Assembly (NCBI RefSeq): GCF_003298775.1
Contig: NZ_QNTQ01000005.1
Location: 1-64,000 of the forward strand
DNA: 64,000 bases
Source of the DNA: Rhodosalinus halophilus
GTDB taxonomy: Bacteria > Pseudomonadota > Alphaproteobacteria > Rhodobacterales > Rhodobacteraceae
Reading direction: 5' to 3'
The number at the start of each line of letters is the position of its first letter. Position 1 is the stretch's first letter. Positions 7,587-16,372 of the stretch are shown here, piece after piece. The translations under genes were made by a program, and so were the position numbers. The notes beneath the pieces are model-generated. The model had not been told where the DNA came from and did no database searches. It saw only the letters and a program-made list of their open reading frames with translations.

Positions 7587-9323
7587 TCAGCCCCGGTTGC
7601 TGATCCACCGGCACTGATAGGGGGCGAGGCGGATGGGCTGGCCGACGGCGGCGACCCACTCGCCCGACAGCAGGTCGCACCACGCCTCGCCGTCGATCAG
7701 GTTGATGGCGGAGGGCTCGATCTCGACCGTCTCCGCGCTCACGTTGTGCAGCGCGAAGACGGACTGCCGCCGGTCGAGGCTCTGCCGCCACAGGCCGAAG
7801 ATGCGGTCGTCGAGCTGCAGGGTGAACTGCGTCGCATTGGGGTGGAAGGCCGGCTGCCGCCGGCGCACGCCCATCCGGCGCCGGATCTCGCTCAGCGCGC
7901 GGGCCTGATCGCTCTCGGGTTCGTCGAGCCGCGCCTGCAACTCCGGATAGTCCCAGCGATGGCGGTTGATCGCGCGGGAGATGCCGGTCTTCTCGACCCC
8001 GGCGTGATCGTTCGGCGTGGCCAGCAGCGCATGGATGTAGAAGGCCGGGATGCCCTCGAGCGCCATGACGATGGTCTGCGAGCAGAGAAAACGCTCCATG
8101 TGATGCGCCGTCTCGCCGTCGCAGGTGGCGCCCAGCGCATCATACCAGGTGATGTTCAGCTCATAGGGCCGTTCGGTGCCGTCCGGCGCGGTGCGCATCG
8201 AGACGAGCCCTCCCTGCCCCCGAACGCAATCGATCATCCGCGCGGCCTCGTCCTCGGGCAGGATACCCTCGGCCGGGCGCATGCCGATGCCGTCGTGGCT
8301 GGCAGAGAAGTTGAGATAGGCGCAACCCATCTGCGCGGGCGGCATCGTGGACTGCCAGCGGATCAGATAGCGCGCAGTCCCCGACTGCAGCGCATGCAGC
8401 AGAAGCGGCGGCAGTGAGAAGTTGTAGACGACATGCGCCTCGTTGCCGTTGCCGAAATAGCTGAGGTTCTCGGCCTTGGGCACGTTGGTCTCGGTCACGA
8501 GGATCACGGGCTCCACCGCGTAGTCGCACAGAAGCCGCATGAGCCGCACGATCGCATGCGTCTGCGGCAGGTGGATGCAGGGGGTGCCCACCACCTTCCA
8601 CAGAAAGGCCACCGCGTCGAGGCGCAGGATCCGCACCCCGTTGTCGATGTGCAGCCGCATGATCCGCAGGAACTCCAGCAGCACCTCCGGATTGCGGAAG
8701 TCGAGGTCGATCTGGTCGTGGCTGAAGGTGCACCAGACGTGCGCCGGCCCCTCGGCCGTCTCCACCCGCCGCAGCAGCGGATGGGTGCGCGGGCGGACAA
8801 CGAGGCTGAGGTCGTCCTCGGGCTCGGCCTCCATGAAGAAGCGGTCGTAGGGCGCGTGGCCCTGCAGGTAGGCCGTGAACCAGGGCCCCTGGCTCGAGAC
8901 GTGGTTGAGCACGAGGTCCGACATCAGCTTGAACTCCTCGGCGATGCGGCGGATGTCGGACCAGTCCCCGAGACTGGGATTGACCGCGGTGTAGTCGGTC
9001 ACCGCGAAGCCGTCGTCGGAGGTGAAGGGGAAGAACGGCAGGATGTGCACCCCGTCCACCGTGCCCCGCAGGTTGCGGTGCAGGAAGTCGCGCAAAAGAT
9101 CCAGCGGCTTGTGCACGCCGTCCACGATCGAGTTGCCGTAGGTGATGACCAGCGCGTCCTGCTCGGACCAGAAATTGTTGGACGGCACGCGCGCCCGCCG
9201 GCGGCGCGGGCGGCCGTCGGGCCAGAAGGCCCCGGTGATGCGCCGGGACAACTCCGCGCCGTCGGCGCGCGGGTAGATCGCCGCGATCAGATCGTTGAGG
9301 CGGGCGTCGAAGTTCGAGGTCAT
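7587..9323 (-). CDS. GH13_18 sucrose-phosphorylase-like enzyme, probably glucosylglycerate phosphorylase
   Basis: 578-residue alpha-glucan phosphorylase-type enzyme (GH13 subfamily 18). Catalytic residues are visible: the nucleophile Asp in RLDAVAF (D236), the acid/base Glu in VTETNVPKAE (E278) and the transition-state Asp in SHDGIG (D344). The family includes sucrose phosphorylase and glucosylglycerate phosphorylase, which splits glucosylglycerate with phosphate into glucose-1-phosphate and glycerate. The nearby synthase and phosphatase make the latter the better guess. The start MTSNFDARL is chosen because upstream residues look non-coding; no strong ribosome site is seen. Sucrose or another glucoside as substrate cannot be excluded. 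Confidence 0.8.
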   Translation of the reverse strand: MTSNFDARLNDLIAAIYPRADGAELSRRITGAFWPDGRPRRRRARVPSNNFWSEQDALVITYGNSIVDGVHKPLDLLRDFLHRNLRGTVDGVHILPFFPFTSDDGFAVTDYTAVNPSLGDWSDIRRIAEEFKLMSDLVLNHVSSQGPWFTAYLQGHAPYDRFFMEAEPEDDLSLVVRPRTHPLLRRVETAEGPAHVWCTFSHDQIDLDFRNPEVLLEFLRIMRLHIDNGVRILRLDAVAFLWKVVGTPCIHLPQTHAIVRLMRLLCDYAVEPVILVTETNVPKAENLSYFGNGNEAHVVYNFSLPPLLLHALQSGTARYLIRWQSTMPPAQMGCAYLNFSASHDGIGMRPAEGILPEDEAARMIDCVRGQGGLVSMRTAPDGTERPYELNITWYDALGATCDGETAHHMERFLCSQTIVMALEGIPAFYIHALLATPNDHAGVEKTGISRAINRHRWDYPELQARLDEPESDQARALSEIRRRMGVRRRQPAFHPNATQFTLQLDDRIFGLWRQSLDRRQSVFALHNVSAETVEIEPSAINLIDGEAWCDLLSGEWVAAVGQPIRLAPYQCRWISNRG

Positions 9324-9532
9324 CGGATGTGCATGTCGGACGTCGGATCGCGCGTCAGCATAGTGTTTCGCACGGCAAGCCCAAGCCCCCGCAATGGTTT
9401 TCATGCTGCCCGGATTTTGTGCATAATCCCGGTAACTGCCGCGCGAACGGACGCAGGAGAGGCCGCTGTCGCCCGGCGGCATTCCCCTCCGTCCCGCCGG
9501 ACGGCTTGATGGGGGCCGAGACGGGGGCGGCG

Positions 9533-10945
9533 ATGAGCGAAGCGTTCAACGAGATGTACGACGGCGGCGCGCTGCGCGCGCCCTATCGCGCGCTCGAGAC
9601 CTGGCGCCGGACGATGCCTGCCGAGCTGCGCGCGCTCAAGCAGACGGAGGCGGAGGCGCTTTTCCGCCGCTTCGGCATCACCTTCGCCGTCTACGGCGAG
9701 GGCGGCGATCCCGACCGTCTGATGCCCTTCGACATGTTCCCCCGCGTCTTCACCGCCACCGAGTGGCGGCGGCTCGAGCGCGGCATCAAGCAGCGGGCGC
9801 GCGCGCTCAACGCCTTTCTCGCCGACATCTACGACCGGGGAGAAATCGTGCGGGCCGGCCGCATTCCCGCCGGGATCGTCTATTGCAACGAGGCCTACGA
9901 GATCGCCGTCGCGGGCCATCGCCCGCCGCTCGGCGTCTATTCGCATATCGTGGGAATCGACATCGTGCGCACCGGGCCCGAGGAGTTCTACGTGCTCGAG
10001 GACAACTGTCGCACGCCCTCGGGCGTCTCCTACATGCTGGAGAACCGCGAGATCATGATGCGGATGTTCCCGCAGCTGTTCCAGGAAATGCGCATCGCCC
10101 CGGTGGACGGCTACGCGCGGCTTCTCAAGCGCACGCTGGCCTCGGCGGCACCCTCGAAATGCGCGGGCGATCCCTGCATCGTCGTCCTCACGCCCGGCCC
10201 CTACAACTCGGCCTACTACGAGCACAGCTTCCTCGCCGACCTGATGGGCGTGGAGCTCGTCGAGGGGCAGGATCTCTTCGTCGAGGGCGATTTCGTCTGG
10301 ATGCGCACCACTGAGGGGCCGCAGAAGGTGGACGTGATCTATCGCAGGATCGACGACGCCTTCCTCGATCCCCTCTGCTTTCGCCCCGACAGCGCGCTGG
10401 GGGTGCCGGGGCTGATGAACGTCTATCGCTCGGGCGGGGTGTCGATCTGTTCGGCGCCGGGCGCGGGCGTGGCCGACGACAAGGCGGTCTATGTCTTCGT
10501 GCCCGAGATGATCCGCTTCTACCTCGGCGAGGAGCCGCTGCTGTCGAACGTGCCGACCTGGCGCTGCTCGGAACCCGACGATCTCGCCTACGTTCTCGCG
10601 CACCTGGACGAGCTGGTGGTGAAGGAGGTGCATGGCTCTGGCGGCTACGGCATGCTGATCGGCCCCAAGGCCGACGCGGCCACGCGCGAGGCCTTCGCGG
10701 CCAGGCTCCGCGAGAGCCCCGCCAACTATATCGCGCAGCCCACCCTCGCGCTCTCGAGCTGCCCCACCTTCGTGGACGAGGGCGTGGCGCCGCGGCACGT
10801 CGATCTGCGGCCCTTCTGCCTCGTGGGCGAGACGGTGGAGCTGGTGCCCGGCGGGCTCACCCGCGTCGCGCTGACCGAGGGCTCGCTGGTGGTCAACTCG
10901 AGCCAGGGCGGCGGCGTCAAGGACACATGGGTGATCGCGGAATGA
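9533..10945 (+). CDS. Circularly permuted ATP-grasp type 2 family protein
   Basis: 470-residue protein of the circularly permuted ATP-grasp group, related to glutathionylspermidine-synthase-like amide ligases. Recognisable segments are the N-terminal FRRFGITFAVYGEGG region, the YCNEAYEIAVAGHRPP region, the EEFYVLEDNCRTPSGVSYMLENR segment and the late ATP-binding VVKEVHGSGGYGMLIGP loop. The start MSEAFNEMYDGG follows a G-rich ribosome site. It is the first gene of a tight four-gene operon with alpha-E, transglutaminase-like and Anbu genes, a conserved partnership predicted to form and process unusual peptide bonds. Its actual substrate is unknown. Confidence 0.88.
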   Translation: MSEAFNEMYDGGALRAPYRALETWRRTMPAELRALKQTEAEALFRRFGITFAVYGEGGDPDRLMPFDMFPRVFTATEWRRLERGIKQRARALNAFLADIYDRGEIVRAGRIPAGIVYCNEAYEIAVAGHRPPLGVYSHIVGIDIVRTGPEEFYVLEDNCRTPSGVSYMLENREIMMRMFPQLFQEMRIAPVDGYARLLKRTLASAAPSKCAGDPCIVVLTPGPYNSAYYEHSFLADLMGVELVEGQDLFVEGDFVWMRTTEGPQKVDVIYRRIDDAFLDPLCFRPDSALGVPGLMNVYRSGGVSICSAPGAGVADDKAVYVFVPEMIRFYLGEEPLLSNVPTWRCSEPDDLAYVLAHLDELVVKEVHGSGGYGMLIGPKADAATREAFAARLRESPANYIAQPTLALSSCPTFVDEGVAPRHVDLRPFCLVGETVELVPGGLTRVALTEGSLVVNSSQGGGVKDTWVIAE

Positions 10946-10949
10946 GCGC

Positions 10950-11906
10950 ATGCTGAGCCGCACCGCCGCCAACCTGTACTGGATCGCGCGCTATCTGGAG
11001 CGCGCCGAGACCACCGCGCGGCTTCTGGACGTGGGTCACCGCAACACGCTTCTGCCCAGCACGGGGGGCGGGTTTCGCAACGAATGGGCCGCGATCCTCC
11101 AGGCGATGGGCGCGGCCGGCAGATTCGCCGAGAAGTTCGGCACCGAGACGCGGCAGCGCGACATAGAGACCTTTCTCGTCTTCGATCTCGACAACCCATC
11201 GTCGGTGGGCGCCTGCCTTTCCGCCGCGCGCGAGAACGCGCGCATCGTGCGCACCGCGCTCACGACCCAGGTCTGGGATGCGATCAACGGCTCGTGGCAG
11301 GAGTTCCGGAACCTCCAGCGGCGCGAGCGGTCGCAGATCGCCCTGCCCGACCTCACCGACTGGGCGACGCGGGTTACCGCTCTGGTCCGCGGCGCGATCG
11401 AGGCCACGCAACTGCGCGACGACGGCTACCATTTCCTCAACCTCGGCTACGCCCTCGAGCGGGCGGACAACACCGCGCGGCTTCTGGACGTGAAGTACTA
11501 CGTCCTTCTGCCCTCGATCAGCTACGTGGGCTCGGGCCTCGACACCTATCAGTGGACGACGCTCCTGCGCGCGCTTTCGGCGCACCGCGCCTACAACTGG
11601 GCCTATGGCGGGGAGCTCACCGCCTCGCGCATCGCGCATTTCCTGATCCTCAACCGGCTCTTTCCCCGCTCGCTGCTGAGCTGCGCGGGTCTGGCCAACG
11701 AGTCGCTCGAGCACCTGGCCCGCGGCTACGGCCGCTCGACCCCCGCGCAGGAGGCCGCGCGACATCTGCTGGCCGAGCTCGCCGAGGCCAAGGTCGAGGA
11801 GGTCTTCGACGAAGGGCTGCACGAGTTCCTGACCCGCTTCATCGCCGAGAACGCGGGCCTCGGTCAGGCGGTGCACGACGCCTATCTGACGGGAGAAGCC
11901 CGATGA
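10950..11906 (+). CDS. Alpha-E domain-containing protein
   Basis: 318-residue all-helical protein of the alpha-E (DUF403) family. It begins MLSRTAANLYWIARYLERAE and repeats a related motif later (GYALERADNTARLLDVKYY), as expected for a duplicated helical bundle. It starts four bases after the ATP-grasp gene, and its stop overlaps the next ATG. The family occurs almost only beside circularly permuted ATP-grasp and transglutaminase-like genes and is thought to act with them, but no reaction has been proven. Confidence 0.9.
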   Translation: MLSRTAANLYWIARYLERAETTARLLDVGHRNTLLPSTGGGFRNEWAAILQAMGAAGRFAEKFGTETRQRDIETFLVFDLDNPSSVGACLSAARENARIVRTALTTQVWDAINGSWQEFRNLQRRERSQIALPDLTDWATRVTALVRGAIEATQLRDDGYHFLNLGYALERADNTARLLDVKYYVLLPSISYVGSGLDTYQWTTLLRALSAHRAYNWAYGGELTASRIAHFLILNRLFPRSLLSCAGLANESLEHLARGYGRSTPAQEAARHLLAELAEAKVEEVFDEGLHEFLTRFIAENAGLGQAVHDAYLTGEAR

Positions 11907-12721
11907 GGCTCACGGTCCGGCATGTCACGCACTACCGCTTCGCGGCGCCGGTGCGCGGTGCGGTTCAAAGTCACCGGCTGATCCCCGCCGACTGCGAGGG
12001 GCAGACGATCCTCGACTGGCGGGTGGAGGTCGAGGGCGCGCTCTGGGGCGCAGCCTTCCGCGACGGCGCGGGCGACCAGGTGCGCACCATGGTCCTGCGC
12101 GGGCCCGTCTCGGAGATCGAGGTCGCCATCACCGGCGAGGTCGAGACCACGGACACCGCCGGGGTCCTGCGCGGCCATCGCGAGGCGGTGCCGCCGCTGG
12201 CCTACCGTCGGACCACGCGCCTCACGCGGCCCGACAAGCCGATCGCCGAGCTCGCCCGTGCGGCCCTCGAGGGCCGCGAGGATGCCGCCGATCTCGACCG
12301 GGCACACGCGCTCGCCGCTGCCGTGGCCCGCGCCATCGCCTACGCGCCCGGAGAGACCCACGCCTCGACCACCGCCGCCGAGGCGCTGGCGCAAGGTGCG
12401 GGCGTCTGCCAGGATCACGCGCAGGTGCTGATCGCGGCAGCCAGCGTCGCGGGCCTGCCCGCGCGCTACGTCACCGGCTATCTCAACGCCACCGAGGACG
12501 GCACCCCGCACGAGGCAAGCCATGCCTGGGCCGAGCTTCATGTCGAGGGCCTTGGCTGGGTGGGCTTCGACCCCGCGAACAAGTGCTGCACGAACGAGCA
12601 CTACATTCGCGTGGGCTCGGGCCTGGATGCCGAGGACGCGGCCCCCATCCGCGGCGTGACGCGCGGCGGCGCGGACGAGGTGCTCGAGGTGACGGTCGCG
12701 GTGGAGGCCGCGCAGCAATAG
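11903..12721 (+). CDS. Transglutaminase-like cysteine peptidase family protein
   Basis: 272-residue protein with an N-terminal bacterial transglutaminase-like beta domain (RHVTHYRFAAPVRGAVQSHR) and a papain-like transglutaminase core. The catalytic triad is visible as C169 in AGVCQDHA, H207 in ASHAWAEL and D223 in GFDPANK. The ATG overlaps the stop of the alpha-E gene (ATGA). Family members either cross-link or, more often in bacteria, hydrolyse amide bonds. Beside the ATP-grasp it probably acts on the same peptide product. There is no signal peptide, so the protein is cytoplasmic. Confidence 0.9.
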   Translation: MRLTVRHVTHYRFAAPVRGAVQSHRLIPADCEGQTILDWRVEVEGALWGAAFRDGAGDQVRTMVLRGPVSEIEVAITGEVETTDTAGVLRGHREAVPPLAYRRTTRLTRPDKPIAELARAALEGREDAADLDRAHALAAAVARAIAYAPGETHASTTAAEALAQGAGVCQDHAQVLIAAASVAGLPARYVTGYLNATEDGTPHEASHAWAELHVEGLGWVGFDPANKCCTNEHYIRVGSGLDAEDAAPIRGVTRGGADEVLEVTVAVEAAQQ

Positions 12722-12787
12722 CGATTGCGGGGCGCGGCGGGCGGGCCTAGCCTGCGCGGCAAAACAAGACCGAGAGGCGCGGGCGGA

Positions 12788-13519
12788 ATGACCTATTGCG
12801 TGGGACTGCTGCTGAAGGCGGGCATGGTGCTGCTGGCCGATACCCGCACCAACGCGGGGCTCGACAACATCGCCACCTATCGCAAGCTCTTCACCTTCGA
12901 GGTGCCGGGCGAGCGGGTTCTGGCGATCATGACCGCGGGCAATCTCTCCGTCACGCAGACCACGCTGGCGCGGCTGACCGAGGCGGCGCAGCACCCCGAG
13001 GCGGACGAGACGCGCTCGATCCTGAAGGCGCCCACCCTGCTCAACGTGGCGGGCATCGTGGGCGACACGCTCGCGGAGGTGACCGTCGAGCTTCAGGGCC
13101 GCATGGAGCGCATGTCGAGCCAACAGGCCAGCGCCTCGCTGATCCTGGCCGGCCAGCGCAAGGGCGGGCCGATGCGGATGTTCCTGATCTACCCGGAGGG
13201 CAACTTCATCGAGGCGACGGAGGACACGCCCTTCCTGCAGATCGGCGAGCACAAGTACGGCAAGCCGATCCTCGACCGGGTGGTGACGATGGACACGACG
13301 CTGGCCGAGGCGAAGAAGGCCGTGCTGCTGTCGATGGACTCGACCCTGCGCTCGAACCTCAGCGTCGGCATGCCGCTCGACATGGCCGTGATCGAGGCGG
13401 ATGCACTCCGCGTGACCGAGCGCGAACGGATCGAGGCCAAGGACGAGCGTTTCGCGGAATTGAGCACCGCCTGGAGCCAGGCCCTGCGCGACGCCTTCCA
13501 GCGGATCGGGTGGAGCTAG
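12788..13519 (+). CDS. Anbu: proteasome-type peptidase (20S beta-like)
   Basis: 243-residue Ntn-hydrolase of the Anbu/BPH group, ancestral relatives of proteasome beta and HslV subunits. After removal of Met1 the N-terminal nucleophile would be T2 (MTYCVGLLL), with D18 (ADTR) and K33 as the supporting residues, matching proteasome Thr1/Asp17/Lys33. The upstream ATG would block the Thr, so the ATG after GGGCGGA is chosen. It is the last gene of the ATP-grasp, alpha-E and transglutaminase operon. Anbu assembles into open helical or ring structures. Its substrates are unknown. The stop overlaps the convergent hypothetical gene by four bases. Confidence 0.9.
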   Translation: MTYCVGLLLKAGMVLLADTRTNAGLDNIATYRKLFTFEVPGERVLAIMTAGNLSVTQTTLARLTEAAQHPEADETRSILKAPTLLNVAGIVGDTLAEVTVELQGRMERMSSQQASASLILAGQRKGGPMRMFLIYPEGNFIEATEDTPFLQIGEHKYGKPILDRVVTMDTTLAEAKKAVLLSMDSTLRSNLSVGMPLDMAVIEADALRVTERERIEAKDERFAELSTAWSQALRDAFQRIGWS

Positions 13520-13971
13520 TTCAGCCTTAATCCCCGCGGCGCCGCCTCCTGCGGCAGAGGGGCCCCATGCGACAGCGCCATGCCGGCCACCTCGGCGGCG
13601 GCGCAGATCGGCGCGGCGAGGTCTGCGCGTGCGAGCAGGCAGGCCATCAGCATCGCGTCCTCGCGCTCTCCGGCGCCGGCGCAGGCGATGATGCGGGCGA
13701 AGACCGCCTCGTCCGCACCGACGCAGATGCAGCCCGCCGAATGCCGCACCAGCGGGCGGCGCGGCTGCGTCAGGAGCAGCCGGCAGCAGGTGTCGAGCGC
13801 GCGGGTGCCGTCCGTCGCACGCCGCCGGCCGATCTCGCGCTCCAGTTCCGCGGCGTAGGCGGTCCACGACCTGGTGCCGTCGCACCAGCGTCGCAGCCCG
13901 CGCACAGCGCGCGCTTCGCCCTGGGGCAGACCGTCCAGCCGGCCGACCGGCACGCCACCGGCGGCCGTCAT
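13516..13971 (-). CDS. Hypothetical cysteine-containing protein
   Basis: 151-residue soluble protein not recognised. It is basic in its first half (WTAYAAELEREIGRRRATDG) and has a cluster of cysteines (DTCCRLLL, SAGCICVGADE, IIACAG, LMACLL, PICAAA) with no clear metal pattern. There is no signal peptide and no strong membrane helix. The ATG overlaps the stop of the upstream 55-residue gene, so the two are coupled and share the operator-like promoter around 14165-14199. Codon use matches its neighbours. Confidence 0.6.
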   Translation of the reverse strand: MTAAGGVPVGRLDGLPQGEARAVRGLRRWCDGTRSWTAYAAELEREIGRRRATDGTRALDTCCRLLLTQPRRPLVRHSAGCICVGADEAVFARIIACAGAGEREDAMLMACLLARADLAAPICAAAEVAGMALSHGAPLPQEAAPRGLRLN

Positions 13972-14135
13972 CCGCGGCGCTCCCCGGACCAGCGGTCCAG
14001 CATCGACTCCAGCGCCGGCGTGTCGGGCAGGACCCCGTCCAGCGCCTGCGTCAGCACCTGCCCCCAGTCGGGCGGCAGGCGGGCCTCGCGCGGCGCGGTC
14101 CGGCGCGGGTCCGGCTGTTCCCCATCGGTCTTCAT
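13968..14135 (-). CDS. Hypothetical small protein
   Basis: 55-residue hydrophilic protein (begins MKTDGEQPDPRR) of unknown function. A Pro-rich charged N-terminus is followed by one predicted helix (WGQVLTQALDGVLPD). The ATG is preceded by GGGGAGACC at good spacing. A longer 72-residue form would start within the presumed promoter and is less likely. It is translationally coupled to the 151-residue gene downstream, and no homologue is recognised. Confidence 0.5.
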   Translation of the reverse strand: MKTDGEQPDPRRTAPREARLPPDWGQVLTQALDGVLPDTPALESMLDRWSGERRG

Positions 14136-14164
14136 GCGCGGTCTCCCCGTTGGCGACGGTTGTG

Positions 14165-14199
14165 ACTCAATTTCTGAGTATTTCACTCTGACTTGTCAA
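14165..14199 (-). promoter_or_regulatory. Promoter with multi-half-site operator
   Basis: Reading the minus strand, a perfect -35 box TTGACA (14199-14194) is followed 17 bases later by CAGAAA as a weak -10. The same stretch carries ACTCA (14165-14169), TGAGT (14175-14179) and ACTC (14185-14188), alternating in orientation and each separated by the same five bases ATTTC. This spacing of three half-sites looks like an operator for a dimeric regulator controlling the two small genes downstream. The segment is markedly AT-richer than its surroundings. Confidence 0.5.
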
Positions 14200-14310
14200 C
14201 GCCGACGATGCCACGGGACTGTCACGGACGGTGAGCACACAGAGGCGAGCGGCAAGATCCCGCGCACGACCATGCGCGGGGCCAGCGGAGGCCACCGAAC
14301 GGGGCCGGAT

Positions 14311-16368
14311 TCAGGAGGTTCTGGCAGGCTCCCGGGCAGGCTCGGCCGCGGGCGGCGCGCGGCGGGACACGATCCAGTTCCAGCCGAGGATCAGCGCGAG
14401 CCCCGCCGCGCCTGCGATCTCGAACCGGATGTCGGGGTAGAAGATGCCGATGGTCGCGGGCACCGTGGCCACGCGCGACACCCAGTCCATGCGGGTGAAG
14501 AGCCACCCCTCGATCGCCGCGGCGAAGGCCACCAGCGCGAGGATCGCGGTCAGCCCGGTCCACAGCACGACTGGCAGCGGCCCGCCCTGGATGATCTCGG
14601 GATTGTAGACCATGAAGAGCGGGATCAGGTAGAGACCCTTGGCGAATTTCCACGCCTGCACCGAGGTGTCGAGCGGCTTCGCCCCCGCGATGGCCGCCCC
14701 CGCGAAGCCCGCCAGCGCGATGGGCGGGGTCACGTTGCTGTCCTGCGAATACCAGAACACCACGAGATGTGCGATCAGCAGCGGCACGCCGAACTCCTCG
14801 GTCAGCGCGGGGCCGACCAGCACGATCAGCACGATATAGGCCGCCGTCACCGGCAGCCCCATGCCAAGGATCAGGCTCGCGATCAGCACGAGGATCAGCG
14901 CGAGCAGCATGTTGCCGCCCGAAAACGCCACCATCATCGAGGAGAACTTGAGCCCCAGCCCGGTCAGCCCCACGACCCCCACGATGATGCCCGCCACGGC
15001 GCAGGCCATGCTGACCGCCACGGCGTTGCGGGCGCCCAGCGCCAGTGCCTTGAGGATCATGCGCAGGCCGTTGCCCACCGCCTCGCGCAGCCGCTCGGCC
15101 GAGGCGGGCTTGCCCGCCCGCGGCTCGAAGATGAAGATGTCGAGACAGGCGCGCAGGCCCGCGACCCCGATCACCGTCAGGATCGCCCAGAAGCCCACCC
15201 GCATGGGTGAGAGGTTGTTGACCAGCAGCCAGACCAGCAGGAAGAGCGGGATCACGAACTGCCAGCCGTCGGCCATGACCCGGGCGAAGCGCGGCAGCTC
15301 GTCCTGCGGCACGCCCTCCATGCCCCGTTTCATCGCCACTATGTGCACGAATAGATAGACGGTGCCCAGGTAGAGCACCGCCGGGAAGATCGAGAGCACG
15401 ACGATGTCGATGTAGGGGATGCGCGTGTATTCCGAGATCAGGAAGGCGCCCGCCCCCATCAGCGGCGGCGTGATCTGCCCGCCGGTGGAGGCCGCGGCCT
15501 CGATTCCCCCCGCCTGCGCCGGGCGGTAGCCCAGCCGCTTCATCAGTGGGATCGTGAAGGCGCCGGTGGTGACCACGTTGGCGATGGCCGAGCCCGAGAT
15601 CGAGCCCATTCCGGCCGAGGCGAGCACCGCCGCCTTCGCCGGCCCGCCCGGCCGCTTGCCCGTGGCGGCATAGGCGAGGTCGATGAAGAACTTGCCCGCC
15701 CCGGTCACCTCCAGGAAGGCGCCGAAGAGCACGAAGATGAAGACATAGGTCGCGGCCACCCCCAGCGGCAGGCCGAAGATGCCCTCCTGCCCCAGGTAGA
15801 GCTGGCCGACGAGACGCTCCAGCGAATTGCCGCGATGCTCCATGATGCCGGGCATCCAGTCGCCCAGCCAGGGCAATTCGCCGCGAGAGCCCGCGAGCGC
15901 GTAGAGGATCGCCACGAGCCCGATCACCGTCATGCCGAGACCAACGGCGCGGCGGCAGCCCTCCAGCACCGTGACAGTGGCGATAATGCCCATCCAGATG
16001 TCGGTATGGCTCCAGAATCCCGCGCGGTTGATGATCGCGTCGAGGTTCCAGGCGATGTAGCCGCCGCTCGCCGCGCCGGCGGCGATGAACACCGCGTCCA
16101 CCGCCCAGCCCAGCGGGCCGCGCGGCCGCTCGGCCCCGGTGACGGGAAAAATCAGGAAGGCAAGGACAAGGATGAAGCTCAGGTGGATCGTGCGCTGGTA
16201 GAAGAGGCCCAGCGGCTCGATCCCCGCCCCGTAGAGTTGGAAGAGCGACAGCGCGATCCCGACGAGGAAGACCGCCAGTGCCACGGCGCGCGGCTGGTTG
16301 CCGACCGGCTGGATCAGCGGGCCGCCCATCGCGCCCGGCGGCGCGCCTGTCGGGGCCGTCTCGCTCAT
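14311..16368 (-). CDS. TRAP transporter fused permease (TAXI type, DctQ-DctM fusion)
   Basis: 685-residue inner-membrane protein fusing the small (4-helix) and large (12-helix) TRAP permease subunits, as usual for systems that use TAXI receptors. Hydrophobic segments run through almost the whole length. Typical DctM features are the GSISGSAIANVVTTGAFTIP and MGLPVTAAYIVLIVLVGPAL segments. It imports the ligand caught by the receptor encoded two genes upstream, using the sodium gradient. The ATG is only four bases after the stop of the DUF1850 gene. Ligand unknown; TAXI systems known elsewhere carry organic acids such as glutamate. Confidence 0.92.
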   Translation of the reverse strand: MSETAPTGAPPGAMGGPLIQPVGNQPRAVALAVFLVGIALSLFQLYGAGIEPLGLFYQRTIHLSFILVLAFLIFPVTGAERPRGPLGWAVDAVFIAAGAASGGYIAWNLDAIINRAGFWSHTDIWMGIIATVTVLEGCRRAVGLGMTVIGLVAILYALAGSRGELPWLGDWMPGIMEHRGNSLERLVGQLYLGQEGIFGLPLGVAATYVFIFVLFGAFLEVTGAGKFFIDLAYAATGKRPGGPAKAAVLASAGMGSISGSAIANVVTTGAFTIPLMKRLGYRPAQAGGIEAAASTGGQITPPLMGAGAFLISEYTRIPYIDIVVLSIFPAVLYLGTVYLFVHIVAMKRGMEGVPQDELPRFARVMADGWQFVIPLFLLVWLLVNNLSPMRVGFWAILTVIGVAGLRACLDIFIFEPRAGKPASAERLREAVGNGLRMILKALALGARNAVAVSMACAVAGIIVGVVGLTGLGLKFSSMMVAFSGGNMLLALILVLIASLILGMGLPVTAAYIVLIVLVGPALTEEFGVPLLIAHLVVFWYSQDSNVTPPIALAGFAGAAIAGAKPLDTSVQAWKFAKGLYLIPLFMVYNPEIIQGGPLPVVLWTGLTAILALVAFAAAIEGWLFTRMDWVSRVATVPATIGIFYPDIRFEIAGAAGLALILGWNWIVSRRAPPAAEPAREPARTS

Positions 16369-16372
16369 GCGC

